This document shows positions 14,590-22,377 of a stretch of DNA of 51,119 nt, in pieces. The notes below the pieces were generated by a model. The model saw only the letters and a list, made by a program, of their open reading frames with translations, was not told where the DNA came from and did not search any database. Made by a program: the position numbers and the translations under genes. How positions within the stretch are numbered: position 1 is the first letter of the stretch; each line of letters starts with the position of its first letter. Origin of the DNA: Planctomycetota bacterium. GTDB lineage: Bacteria; Planctomycetota; J058; JAJDCQ01. Where the stretch lies: assembly GCA_029260755.1 (NCBI GenBank), contig JAJDCQ010000047.1, positions 1 through 51,119 on the forward strand, read 5' to 3'.

Positions 14590-16440
14590 CTAGTAGGTGC
14601 GGCGCTTGGGGCGGACCTTCCCGGTTCGCCGCATCTCGGCGCGGAGCCACGCACGCATCCGGTCCTCGAGGACGTCGAGGGGCAGGCTGCCGGCGCCGAG
14701 GAGGTGGTCGTGGAATCGGCGGACGTCGAAGCGCGCGCCGAGGGCCGCCTCCGCCTCCCGACGCAGCCCGAGGATCGCCATCTGACCGGTCTTGTAGGCG
14801 AGCGCCTGACCCGGCCAGGCGATGTAGCGCTCCACCTCGCTCACGATGTTCGTCTCGGTGAGCCCGGTGTTCTGCTTCATGTACTCGATCGCGCGCTCGC
14901 GGCTCCACCCCATCGCGTGGATCCCGGTGTCGACGACGAGGCGACACGCCCGCCACGCCTCGTAGGTGAGGCGCCCGAAGTCGCTGATCGGATCCGCGTA
15001 GCCGCCGACCTCCTTCGCGAGCGCCTCGGAGTAGAGCGCCCAGCCCTCGACGAAGACGGTGAAGCCGAGATGCTTCCGGAACTCGGGAACGCCCTGGCGC
15101 TCCTGCGAGAGGCAGATCTGCAGATGGTGACCGGGGACGGCCTCGTGGTAGGTCAGCGCCTCCATGTCGTACTTCGGCCGGCTCGAGAGGTCGTAGGCGT
15201 TGTAGTAGAAGTAGCCCGGTCGGCTGCCATCGAGGGGCGGGCTGTAGTAGTAGGCGGTCGGCGCGCTCGCCTCGCGGTAGGCCTCGATCCGGCGCAGGTC
15301 GCACTTCGCCTTCGGCAGCGTCCCGAAGAGCTTCGGCAGCATCGCCTCGGCGCGCTTCAGGACGGCGCGGTAGCCATCCTCGAGCTCCTGCGGCGTCTTG
15401 CAGTAGTAGCGCTCGTCGGTCCGCAGGTGCTCGAAGAACGCGCCGAGATCGCCCTCGAAACCGACACTCTTCTTGATCTCCTCCATCTCGCCGCGAATCC
15501 GCGCCACCTCGCGGAGGCCGATCGAGTGGATCTCGCGAGGGCTCCGATCGGTCGTCGTGTAGCGCCGAACCTGGAACGCGTAGCGCTCCTCGCCGTCGGG
15601 GAGCGCGCTCGTTCCGACCGTCTCCCGACACGCGGGGAGGTATCGATCCCGGACGAAGTCGCGGAGCCGGCGGTAGGCCGGCACGACGACGTGGCGAATC
15701 GTCGCCGCGATCGCCTCCTCGATGCCCGCGCGCGACGCCGGCGAGACCTCGCGCGGCCACTCCTTCGCGAGCGGCCCCCAGAGCGGGCTCTCCTTCGGGT
15801 CGGCGACGATGAGCGCCTCGATCTGCGGCACCACCTTCGCGACCGTGACCCGCGGCGGGACGATGCCCTTCTCGATGCCCTGCTCGAGCTTCGCGATCGT
15901 CTGCTCGACGCTCCGACCGAACGCGGTGAGGCGCGCGGCGTAGTTCCAGTAGTCGTCGGCCCGCCGGAAGGGGTGACTGTGGACGATCTGGGGGAAGCCG
16001 ATGTGGATCCCGTCCTGCTGACTGATCGCGAGGAGGAACGGCTCGAACCGCGCCTCCTCGATCCGCTGGGTCAGGCTCCGCTCGAAGAGGCGCTTGCTCA
16101 GCCGGTCCTCGGCCGAGAGGCGCTCCGCGTCGATGTCCTGGCTCCGACGAAGATACGCGTGGCACAGCGCGGTCCACGCGTGATACGCATCGGCGCTCTC
16201 GTCGGCGAGCCGATCGTTCCAGCGATGGTCGCCGAGGTAGGTGGCCCACGTCGGGCTGCTCTCGAGGTTCTTCTCCCAGTACTCGGAGAAGATCCGCTCC
16301 AGGCGAGCCTTGGTGATCGCGTCGGCCGACGGGCCTGGCGTCGCCTGCGCCGTCGGGGTGGCGGCTCCGATCGTGACGGCGATGGCGGCGGCGATCGCCG
16401 AGAGGACGGCGGAGATGGGTCGGGCGCGGACGGTGGTCAT
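14590..16440 (-). CDS. DUF885-family exported hydrolase
   Basis: The protein is 616 residues with an N-terminal signal (ISAVLSAIAAAIAVTIGAAT). It belongs to DUF885, a helical zinc-peptidase-like family. The signature YHEAVPGHHLQ lies near residues 431-441 and provides His/Glu metal ligands. FVEGWALYSEALAKE, about 40 residues later, supplies a further Glu. The family is thought to contain peptidases or related hydrolases, but substrates are largely unknown. The ATG at 16440 is preferred over an in-frame ATG 24 bases upstream because GAGGAGG lies 5 bases before it. It is divergent from the small exported protein gene. Confidence 0.92.
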   Translation of the reverse strand: MTTVRARPISAVLSAIAAAIAVTIGAATPTAQATPGPSADAITKARLERIFSEYWEKNLESSPTWATYLGDHRWNDRLADESADAYHAWTALCHAYLRRSQDIDAERLSAEDRLSKRLFERSLTQRIEEARFEPFLLAISQQDGIHIGFPQIVHSHPFRRADDYWNYAARLTAFGRSVEQTIAKLEQGIEKGIVPPRVTVAKVVPQIEALIVADPKESPLWGPLAKEWPREVSPASRAGIEEAIAATIRHVVVPAYRRLRDFVRDRYLPACRETVGTSALPDGEERYAFQVRRYTTTDRSPREIHSIGLREVARIRGEMEEIKKSVGFEGDLGAFFEHLRTDERYYCKTPQELEDGYRAVLKRAEAMLPKLFGTLPKAKCDLRRIEAYREASAPTAYYYSPPLDGSRPGYFYYNAYDLSSRPKYDMEALTYHEAVPGHHLQICLSQERQGVPEFRKHLGFTVFVEGWALYSEALAKEVGGYADPISDFGRLTYEAWRACRLVVDTGIHAMGWSRERAIEYMKQNTGLTETNIVSEVERYIAWPGQALAYKTGQMAILGLRREAEAALGARFDVRRFHDHLLGAGSLPLDVLEDRMRAWLRAEMRRTGKVRPKRRTY

Positions 16441-16519
16441 GGATCCTCCTCGGGATCGAGCCATCCTAGGCCGCGGCGCCCGGGGCGCAAGGGACGGAAC
16501 GCAGGGCCGCGCCGGGCGT

Positions 16520-16525
16520 TAGACT
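16520..16525 (+). promoter_or_regulatory. Candidate -10 element (TAGACT) for the small exported protein gene
   Basis: TAGACT lies about 90 bases before the TTG start at 16616, in the divergent spacer after the DUF885 gene. It resembles a sigma70 -10 box and the TAGAAT seen at 9344. No clear -35 box is present. Confidence 0.25.
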
Positions 16526-16615
16526 TTCCCGGAACCGACCGGGCGAGCCGACGGTCCAACCGAGCAGCCGGGGGGCTCTCTGTACCTCGAACTCGACTCA
16601 AGGGGAGGAAACACC

Positions 16616-17065
16616 TTGAACGCCAAGACCATCCGATCGATCGCCCCGGCCGCTCTGGCCGTCACCGTCGCGCTGCTCCTGACCGTCTCCGCCACGGCGA
16701 CCCGCGCCGGCGACGACGGCTTCCCCGGTCTCCACGGCGGCGCCGGCCAGGCGATCTCGTCGATGAACCTCAACGGGACCAAGACGAAGGTCGACTTCCG
16801 CTACCACGGTCCGGCCGGCAAGAAGATGCCTCACATCGAGGCGCGGGTGCTGAACGAGAGCGCGAAGACCGTCGAGGTCGGCCTCTCGCTCTGGGAGCAG
16901 GACGTCGCGTTCACGACCTACGATGCGAAGCGCAAGACGCTCGAGGTCTACATGACCCCCGAGCACCTGAAGGATCCCACCGAGGTTCGGATCGCGATCC
17001 TGAAGATGACCCCGTTCGAGGCGCCGGCCGGCGTGACGACGGTCCGGGTGATCTTTCTTCCCTGA
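16616..17065 (+). CDS. Small exported protein of unknown function
   Basis: The protein is 149 residues. It has a signal peptide (APAALAVTVALLLTVSATATRAGDD) and a mature domain of about 115 residues that looks beta-rich (TKVDFRYHGPAGKKMPHIEA, EVGLSLWEQDVAFTTYD, TTVRVIFLP). The start is TTG, chosen because GGGAGG lies at the right distance and the signal peptide begins there; the first ATG would be far inside. The protein ends in a strand, suggesting a compact single domain. No family was recognised. A terminator-like hairpin follows 30 bases after the stop, consistent with a single-gene transcript. Confidence 0.78.
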   Translation: MNAKTIRSIAPAALAVTVALLLTVSATATRAGDDGFPGLHGGAGQAISSMNLNGTKTKVDFRYHGPAGKKMPHIEARVLNESAKTVEVGLSLWEQDVAFTTYDAKRKTLEVYMTPEHLKDPTEVRIAILKMTPFEAPAGVTTVRVIFLP

Positions 17066-17095
17066 CCTTCGAGGCTCCCGACGCGGCGAGATGAG

Positions 17096-17130
17096 GAAGC
17101 CGGGCCTCCGACGAGGAGATGCCCGGCTTC
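17096..17130 (+). terminator. Strong hairpin, probable terminator or attenuator
   Basis: GAAGCCGGGC (17096-17105) is perfectly complementary to GCCCGGCTTC (17121-17130) with a 15-base loop; the stem can extend with one mismatch. It lies between the exported protein stop (17065) and the next start (17148). The T-run is poor (TTCTTCGCG), so termination may be partial. Confidence 0.55.
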
Positions 17131-17147
17131 TTCGCGTACCATCGGAC

Positions 17148-17840
17148 ATGGGCGAGCCCTCCGAGATCGACCGAGCCGCCCCGCCGCCGGAGCTGCTGCC
17201 GCCGGAGCTGCCGCGGGCGCCGTGGTCGGAGCGCATCCTCCGGCTCGCCCTCCTCGCCCACGCGGTCGCGCTCCTCGGCGCAACGGCCCCGGCCCTCGTC
17301 GCTCACGGACACCTCGTAGCGCCCGAGCCGCTCGACACGCTCGGCTCGCCGGGGGTTTTTCGCGTCATCGCCCTGGGTGCGCTGGGATCGTTCGTGCCGA
17401 TCGCCGCCGCCTCCGTGTGGCTCGCCCGGCGGCTCGACGGGGGCCCCTTCGCCGCGCCGAGCTGCGCCCTGACCATCGCGGCCGCCGGCATCTGGGCCGG
17501 CGCCCTCGGCGCGTTCGTCGGGCTCGCCGGGAGCGTCGACGACGAGGTGCCCATCACGCTGGGACTCGCGATCCTCGTCCTGCCCCTCCTCTTCGGCGCC
17601 GCTTCGGGCGCGACACTCCCGCCCGCGCGGCGGACCACGGGCCTGGTGGCGCTGCTCGCCCTCGAGGTGAGCGCCATCGTGCCGCTCGGCGCGACCGTCG
17701 CCGACCTCGTCGTCAACCCGGAGGCCGAGACCGAGCTCCTCTTCGCCTGGCTCGTCGTGTCGATCCCGGTCGGCGTCGCCACGTTCGCCGCGACCCTCAC
17801 TCGCTGGTCGGTCGACCGATCCCGGGCCGGCCTCTCGTGA
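17148..17840 (+). CDS. Multi-span membrane protein, first of a tandem paralogous pair
   Basis: The protein is 230 residues. A Pro-rich N-terminus (APPPELLPPELPRAPWSERI) leads into about six hydrophobic segments, including LALLAHAVALLGATAPALVA, LTIAAAGIWAGALGAFVGLA and LGLAILVLPLLFGAASGATL. It shares a ladder of identities with the next gene (SER.LRL.LLAHA, LGSP, the TIAA.G.WAGALGA.GL segment), so the two arose by duplication. It resembles no transporter or enzyme I can name. ATG 17148 is chosen because an in-frame start further upstream would run through the hairpin. The stop overlaps the next start as GTGA. The two products may form a heterodimer in the membrane. Confidence 0.75.
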   Translation: MGEPSEIDRAAPPPELLPPELPRAPWSERILRLALLAHAVALLGATAPALVAHGHLVAPEPLDTLGSPGVFRVIALGALGSFVPIAAASVWLARRLDGGPFAAPSCALTIAAAGIWAGALGAFVGLAGSVDDEVPITLGLAILVLPLLFGAASGATLPPARRTTGLVALLALEVSAIVPLGATVADLVVNPEAETELLFAWLVVSIPVGVATFAATLTRWSVDRSRAGLS

Positions 17841-18562
17841 GCTCACCGACCGACGACGCCGCGCCCGAGCGCCCGCCCGCGCCGCTCTCCGAGCGCGCCC
17901 TGCGCCTGACGCTCCTCGCCCACGCCGCGGCGCTCGTCGGCGGAACGGGACACGCGGCGCTCTACGAGACGGGTGCCACGCTCCCGGGGCCGCTCGGCTG
18001 GCTCGGCAGCCCGGCCATGCTCCGACCGGCGGCGTGGCTCGTCGGGTGCTCGGCGGTCCCGATCGCGGGCGCCGCCGCCCTCCTCGCGATGCGGATCCGC
18101 CGCGGACCACTCGCCGCCGCCGGAGCGACGGCCACGATCGCGGCGGTCGGGCTCTGGGCGGGGGCGCTCGGCGCCTACTGCGGTCTCACCCACCCGCTCT
18201 ACCGGCCGGTCCACCTGACGGTCGCCTTCGCCGTGTTCGTCCTCGGACCGCTCCTCGGCATCGGCGCGGCGACCTGCCTCGGGCCGCGCCCCTGGCGGGC
18301 GGGTGTGGTCACGCTCCTGGTGCTCGAGGCGACGGCGCTCGTCGTGGTCGGGTGGCTCGTCGTCCACGGCGCGATCCACGGCAAGATGTGGACCGACATC
18401 ATCGGGCTCGGCCCGGTCGTCGGCGCCGCGATCGGTATGGGAGCCGCGCTCGCCAGCCTGGTGCGAGGGGCGATCGTGTGGCGGCGAAGAAGCGCGACGC
18501 GGGAGACCGGAGCGAGCGCTACTGCGCCACCATCTCGCGGAAGCCCTTCGCCGTCACCGTGA
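17837..18562 (+). CDS. Multi-span membrane protein, second of a tandem paralogous pair
   Basis: The protein is 241 residues with about six hydrophobic segments (for example ATIAAVGLWAGALGAYCGLT and LTVAFAVFVLGPLLGIGAAT). It is a paralog of the preceding protein, with the same order of hydrophobic blocks and the same SER.LRL.LLAHA entry motif. It lacks the long Pro-rich N-terminus and has a polar, Ser/Pro-rich C-terminal tail. The start is GTG in a GTGA overlap with the previous stop, implying coupled translation and balanced amounts. Its last 44 bases overlap the 3' end of the convergent M23 peptidase gene. Function unknown. Confidence 0.75.
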   Translation: MSSPTDDAAPERPPAPLSERALRLTLLAHAAALVGGTGHAALYETGATLPGPLGWLGSPAMLRPAAWLVGCSAVPIAGAAALLAMRIRRGPLAAAGATATIAAVGLWAGALGAYCGLTHPLYRPVHLTVAFAVFVLGPLLGIGAATCLGPRPWRAGVVTLLVLEATALVVVGWLVVHGAIHGKMWTDIIGLGPVVGAAIGMGAALASLVRGAIVWRRRSATRETGASATAPPSRGSPSPSP

Positions 18563-19634
18563 CCTTGTCGCCGGTGACGCCGTGGACGGTGAGCTTGAAC
18601 TTCTTCGCCTTCTCGGGGACGTCGGTGGCGAGGATGTCGAAGCCGAGGCGAACGCCCTTGCCCGACTCCACCCGATGCCGCGCGAGCGGCCAGTCCCTCG
18701 GGATCGAGTCGGCGTTCACCCGGTCGACCGCCCCGCCGCCGTTGTAGCGCATCGGGAAGAGGCGCAGTCCGGCGAAGAGGTCCTGGTCGCCCCGATCGCG
18801 CTCATCGCGCCGGGCGGCGGAGATGTGCTCGAAGCTGACCTGACGGCTCTTGTCCGAGTCGACCGCGAGGACGAAGCCGTCGATCGTGTAGGCGTTGTAG
18901 GGGAGCAGCACGCGCACGAGCGCCGTGCCGGCCGCCTTGTCGCGCGCGAGCCAATCGACCTCGACCGTCTTCGCGTGGATCGGGAGGACGCGGCCGGGGA
19001 AGAGCTTCGGGCTGAAGAGCCGCGCCGGGTTGACGTTCACATCGCGACCCGGGCCGGGCCGATACGCGTTGAAGTGAAGATGCACGGTCGAGGTGTAGCC
19101 GGTCTCGCCGGCGTAGCCGATCACCTCGCCCTTCTTCACCTTCTGGCCGGCGCTCACCGCAATGCGGCTCAGATGGAGATACCCCGTCTTCACGTTGCCC
19201 CACGCGGACGGAGCCTTGTACTGCTTCCAGGTGGCGGCGTGCGTGATGACGACCTTGCGGCCGGTCTCGGTCCGCTCGGGGTTCGCCGGATCGATCACCT
19301 CGGACACGACGCCGTCGAGCACCGCGACGATCGGATGGTCGCCGCGCGGCCACTGCTTCTTGTCGAAGAAGGCGTAGAAGTCGAGCCCCTCGTGATGGTC
19401 GTAGCGTCCGCCGCCCCACTTGAGCCGCGGGCCGTAGATCCCGCTCACCAGCCGCTGATTGCTGCTGGGCGCGAAGCTGGCGTCGGCGAAGCCCGGGTTC
19501 GGAACCGGCCAGACCGGCTTCGGCGGGCTCGACGGCGGCCGCGCGGAGGCGGAGCTCGGAACGAGGAGGGCGGCGACCAGGATGAGCGCGACCGCGCTCG
19601 CCATGGCGAGGGTGCAATAGCTGCTTCTGTACAT
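18519..19634 (-). CDS. Exported M23-family (LytM-like) peptidase
   Basis: The protein is 371 residues. It has a signal peptide (ASAVALILVAALLVPSSASA) and an M23 domain at about 60-200. The zinc ligands are visible: H81 and D85 in HHEGLDFYA, H187 in TVHLHFNAYRPG, with catalytic H154 (GYLHLS) and H185. The GEVIGYAGETGYTSTVHLHF block is diagnostic. M23 enzymes cut peptidoglycan cross-links or other Gly-rich peptides in the envelope. The C-terminal 150 residues form an extra beta-rich domain of unknown type. ATG 19634 is chosen because the signal peptide begins there, although the ribosome site is weak. It lies just downstream of the kinase array on the same strand, across a 133-base gap. Confidence 0.92.
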   Translation of the reverse strand: MYRSSYCTLAMASAVALILVAALLVPSSASARPPSSPPKPVWPVPNPGFADASFAPSSNQRLVSGIYGPRLKWGGGRYDHHEGLDFYAFFDKKQWPRGDHPIVAVLDGVVSEVIDPANPERTETGRKVVITHAATWKQYKAPSAWGNVKTGYLHLSRIAVSAGQKVKKGEVIGYAGETGYTSTVHLHFNAYRPGPGRDVNVNPARLFSPKLFPGRVLPIHAKTVEVDWLARDKAAGTALVRVLLPYNAYTIDGFVLAVDSDKSRQVSFEHISAARRDERDRGDQDLFAGLRLFPMRYNGGGAVDRVNADSIPRDWPLARHRVESGKGVRLGFDILATDVPEKAKKFKLTVHGVTGDKVTVTAKGFREMVAQ

Positions 19635-19767
19635 CAGCGGAGGTCCGTCTACCCGGCAGGGCGCTCGCGGTCGTTGCCGCGGCGCGGCGTAGCGACGTGA
19701 TCGAAGGGACGATTTTCCCGAGGCGGGGCGCGAAGTCAAGAACATCCTGACCGAAGTAACCTCGGCT

Positions 19768-22377
19768 TCAGCGTCCGTGCCGGCGGGCGTGATCGCCGAC
19801 GAGCTTCTGCGTGGCAGACAGCGCTTGCTCTGGCGTCATCACCGCCCGCGGTGAACTCAACACGGGCCGAGCGCTCATCGCGAGCGTCTCGAGCTCCCGC
19901 GTCGCCCAGCGCAGCTCCTCCGCTACCACGCACTCGAGACCCCTGTCGCCTTGAAGGAGACGGTAGACGTAGCGGTGCAAGACACTAGCCAGCCGTGCGT
20001 CGAGTCCGTGTTGCCGGCCGCGACACGCCGCGAGCGCGTCCCCGATCACCTCCGGGGCATCGGGACGGTCCGAAGATCGCGCCGACTCTGCCAAGAGCAC
20101 GAGCGGCTCCGGCGAGCGATACCGGGCGACTTGTCGGTCCATCGCGTTCCGCGCCTCGACCACGAGGTCGCGGCGACACTCGTCGAGACTCCCAAGGCCG
20201 GCAGACCTGAGGGACAACTCGAATCCTCGACCACGGCGGAGTTCCCTGTCCTCGGTCCAGAGCCGCCCCAAGGCGGACTCGAGGCCACAGAGGAGCACGG
20301 GATGAAGACCCTCTCCAACATCTCGACTCGACAGAATCGTCAAGGCCAACTCGGGATCCGGCCCTCGGCCGCGGTCGCTCGCGACGAGTCGCGCGAGGCG
20401 CTCCAGATCGCGCGAGACCGGACCATCGCCCTCGAGACGATTCGACTCGACGACACTCACGGCGATCTGGGCCAGCAAGGCGGATCCGGACTCGAGCGCC
20501 CCGAATCGAAAGAGCATCGTCGTGATTTGCCAGACGACCGGCGACGGGGGACCCCGACCCTGCGCCTCCGTCACGATCCGAAGGAGTCGATCTGCGAGCG
20601 CGATCAGGGTTCTCTCTCGTCGCGCGTCGCCCGGCGCGAGGAAGTGAAGGAAGGCCTCGATGATCTCCGGCGGGCCGTCGGACACGCGACGCCCCAGTCG
20701 CTCGACATCGACGTCCGTCACGAACGCGCGAGGATCCTCCTCTTGTCTCAGCGTGGCGATCAGACTTCGACAGCGCGCCTCCAAGCCCGCCCGGTCTTCT
20801 CCGTCGAGAGCAAGCTGCAGCCCGCGGTACGAGATCCGCCTGGCCGCGAACGCGAGCCTCGGATCGCTCCTCGACCGGGACTCGAACGTCGCGATCAACT
20901 GGGGACCGACGACAGCCACCACGTCGTCGCGTTCAACGACGACTTCGGCAAGCGCGAGCAACACATCCTCGGAAGCAAGCATCCAAGGGGCACGCTCGGC
21001 GAGACGGACCAGCGTCATCGACTGATCTGACGCGAGCAGGACCCGCGCAACGGCGTCGGCGTCGGCCTCGCTCCGCCAGCGTGTTCGGTCGTCGAAGAGC
21101 GCCGCCACCGATCGCGAGTCGCCCTCAGCTACGCGAGCGAGGTGCTCGATCGCCTCGAGGCGTGCGTCGCCATCCCACACTCCGCCCGCCGACTCGAACC
21201 GCCCGGCCTCTTCGCGGAGCGTCTCGACGGCCTCGAGATCGCCAGTCCGAAGCTCCCGGTACGCTCGCTCGATAGCCATCTGCGCGCGAGTCCTCTCCTG
21301 CGACGACCTCCGGCCTCGTTCGAGGAGGATCGCCGAGGCTCCGATCACCGTGGCCACCAGCATCACGGAGACGCCCAAACGTGCCTCTCGGGTGGCGAGG
21401 CGACGACGAATGGTGAGCAACGGAGTTGGCTGCAGCGCCGTGACCCGGCCCCCGTCGCGCCAGGCGCGAAGGTCGATCGCGAGGGCGCCGACCTCGTTGT
21501 ATCGCCACCGAGGCTCCTTCTCGATCGCCTTCCGAGCAATCGAGTCCAGCCCGTCGGGGACGGCCGGGCGATAGGTGCTCGGCGGCGCCGGCTCCTCTCT
21601 CACGATCGCCGCGAGCAACGCCGCCCCCCGTCGATCCTCGAACGGCGTTCTCCCCGCCAGCAGCTCGTAGAGGATCATCCCGAGCCCGTAGACGTCCGTC
21701 CGCGCGTCGAGCTCCTTGCTCTTGATCGAGACCTGCTCGGGCGCCATGTAGACCGGCGTGCCGAGCATCTCGCCGGTCATCGTGAACGTCGAGGCGAACG
21801 CGTCGTAGGCGAGCCCGAAGTCGAGCAGCCTCGGCCTCCCCTCGCGGTCGATCAGGACGTTAGCGGGCTTGAGGTCTCGATGCAGCACGCCGTGGCCGTG
21901 GACGTGCTCGAGCGCCTCGGCCAGGGCGATCACGATCTCGGCCGCGCGCTCGGGGCTCGGTGGGCCGTCCTCCTTCAGCACCTGTGCGAGCGAGCGCCCC
22001 TCGACGTGCTCCATCACGCAGTAGGGCGTGCCGCGCTCGACGCCGAAGCTGTGAATCCGGACGATGCCCGGGTGCTGATCGACCCGGGCGAGCACCTCGG
22101 CCTCGCGCCGGAACCGGGCGAGGGCTCGGTCGGAATAGTCTTCCTCGACCCGCCCCGACTTCAGGATCACCTTGAGCGCGTAGACGACGCCCGTCTGCGC
22201 GTGCCGCGCCCGGTAGACCGCGCCCATCCCGCCGCGCCCGAGCTCGGCCTCGATGACGTAGGGCCCGAAGCGCTTGCCGCCGCCCGGCGCTCGCTCCGAC
22301 GGCCTCCGGCGCTCGTTCGGGCGTTCGGGCGGTTGGCCCGCCCAGCCGACCGAGAGCGGGATGTCGCGTTCGCTCAT
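19768..22377 (-). CDS. Transmembrane Ser/Thr kinase 10 (last of array)
   Basis: The protein is 869 residues. The PknB-type kinase domain spans about 37-307, with Gly loop GRGGMGAVY, ATP lysine K69, catalytic D168 (HRDLKPANV), D186 of DFGLAYD and MAPEQV in the activation segment, so it should be active. The membrane helix is at 334-352. The remaining 515 residues form the shortest and most divergent C-terminal region of the set: LALDxPPW and DLPGW are absent, though LFRFGAL recalls the shared LFR.G... block. Its distal half (19768 to about 21500) uses visibly more A/T-ending codons than the kinase half, suggesting a different history. The ATG overlaps the stop of kinase 9 (ATGA). Confidence 0.96.
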   Translation of the reverse strand: MSERDIPLSVGWAGQPPERPNERRRPSERAPGGGKRFGPYVIEAELGRGGMGAVYRARHAQTGVVYALKVILKSGRVEEDYSDRALARFRREAEVLARVDQHPGIVRIHSFGVERGTPYCVMEHVEGRSLAQVLKEDGPPSPERAAEIVIALAEALEHVHGHGVLHRDLKPANVLIDREGRPRLLDFGLAYDAFASTFTMTGEMLGTPVYMAPEQVSIKSKELDARTDVYGLGMILYELLAGRTPFEDRRGAALLAAIVREEPAPPSTYRPAVPDGLDSIARKAIEKEPRWRYNEVGALAIDLRAWRDGGRVTALQPTPLLTIRRRLATREARLGVSVMLVATVIGASAILLERGRRSSQERTRAQMAIERAYRELRTGDLEAVETLREEAGRFESAGGVWDGDARLEAIEHLARVAEGDSRSVAALFDDRTRWRSEADADAVARVLLASDQSMTLVRLAERAPWMLASEDVLLALAEVVVERDDVVAVVGPQLIATFESRSRSDPRLAFAARRISYRGLQLALDGEDRAGLEARCRSLIATLRQEEDPRAFVTDVDVERLGRRVSDGPPEIIEAFLHFLAPGDARRERTLIALADRLLRIVTEAQGRGPPSPVVWQITTMLFRFGALESGSALLAQIAVSVVESNRLEGDGPVSRDLERLARLVASDRGRGPDPELALTILSSRDVGEGLHPVLLCGLESALGRLWTEDRELRRGRGFELSLRSAGLGSLDECRRDLVVEARNAMDRQVARYRSPEPLVLLAESARSSDRPDAPEVIGDALAACRGRQHGLDARLASVLHRYVYRLLQGDRGLECVVAEELRWATRELETLAMSARPVLSSPRAVMTPEQALSATQKLVGDHARRHGR

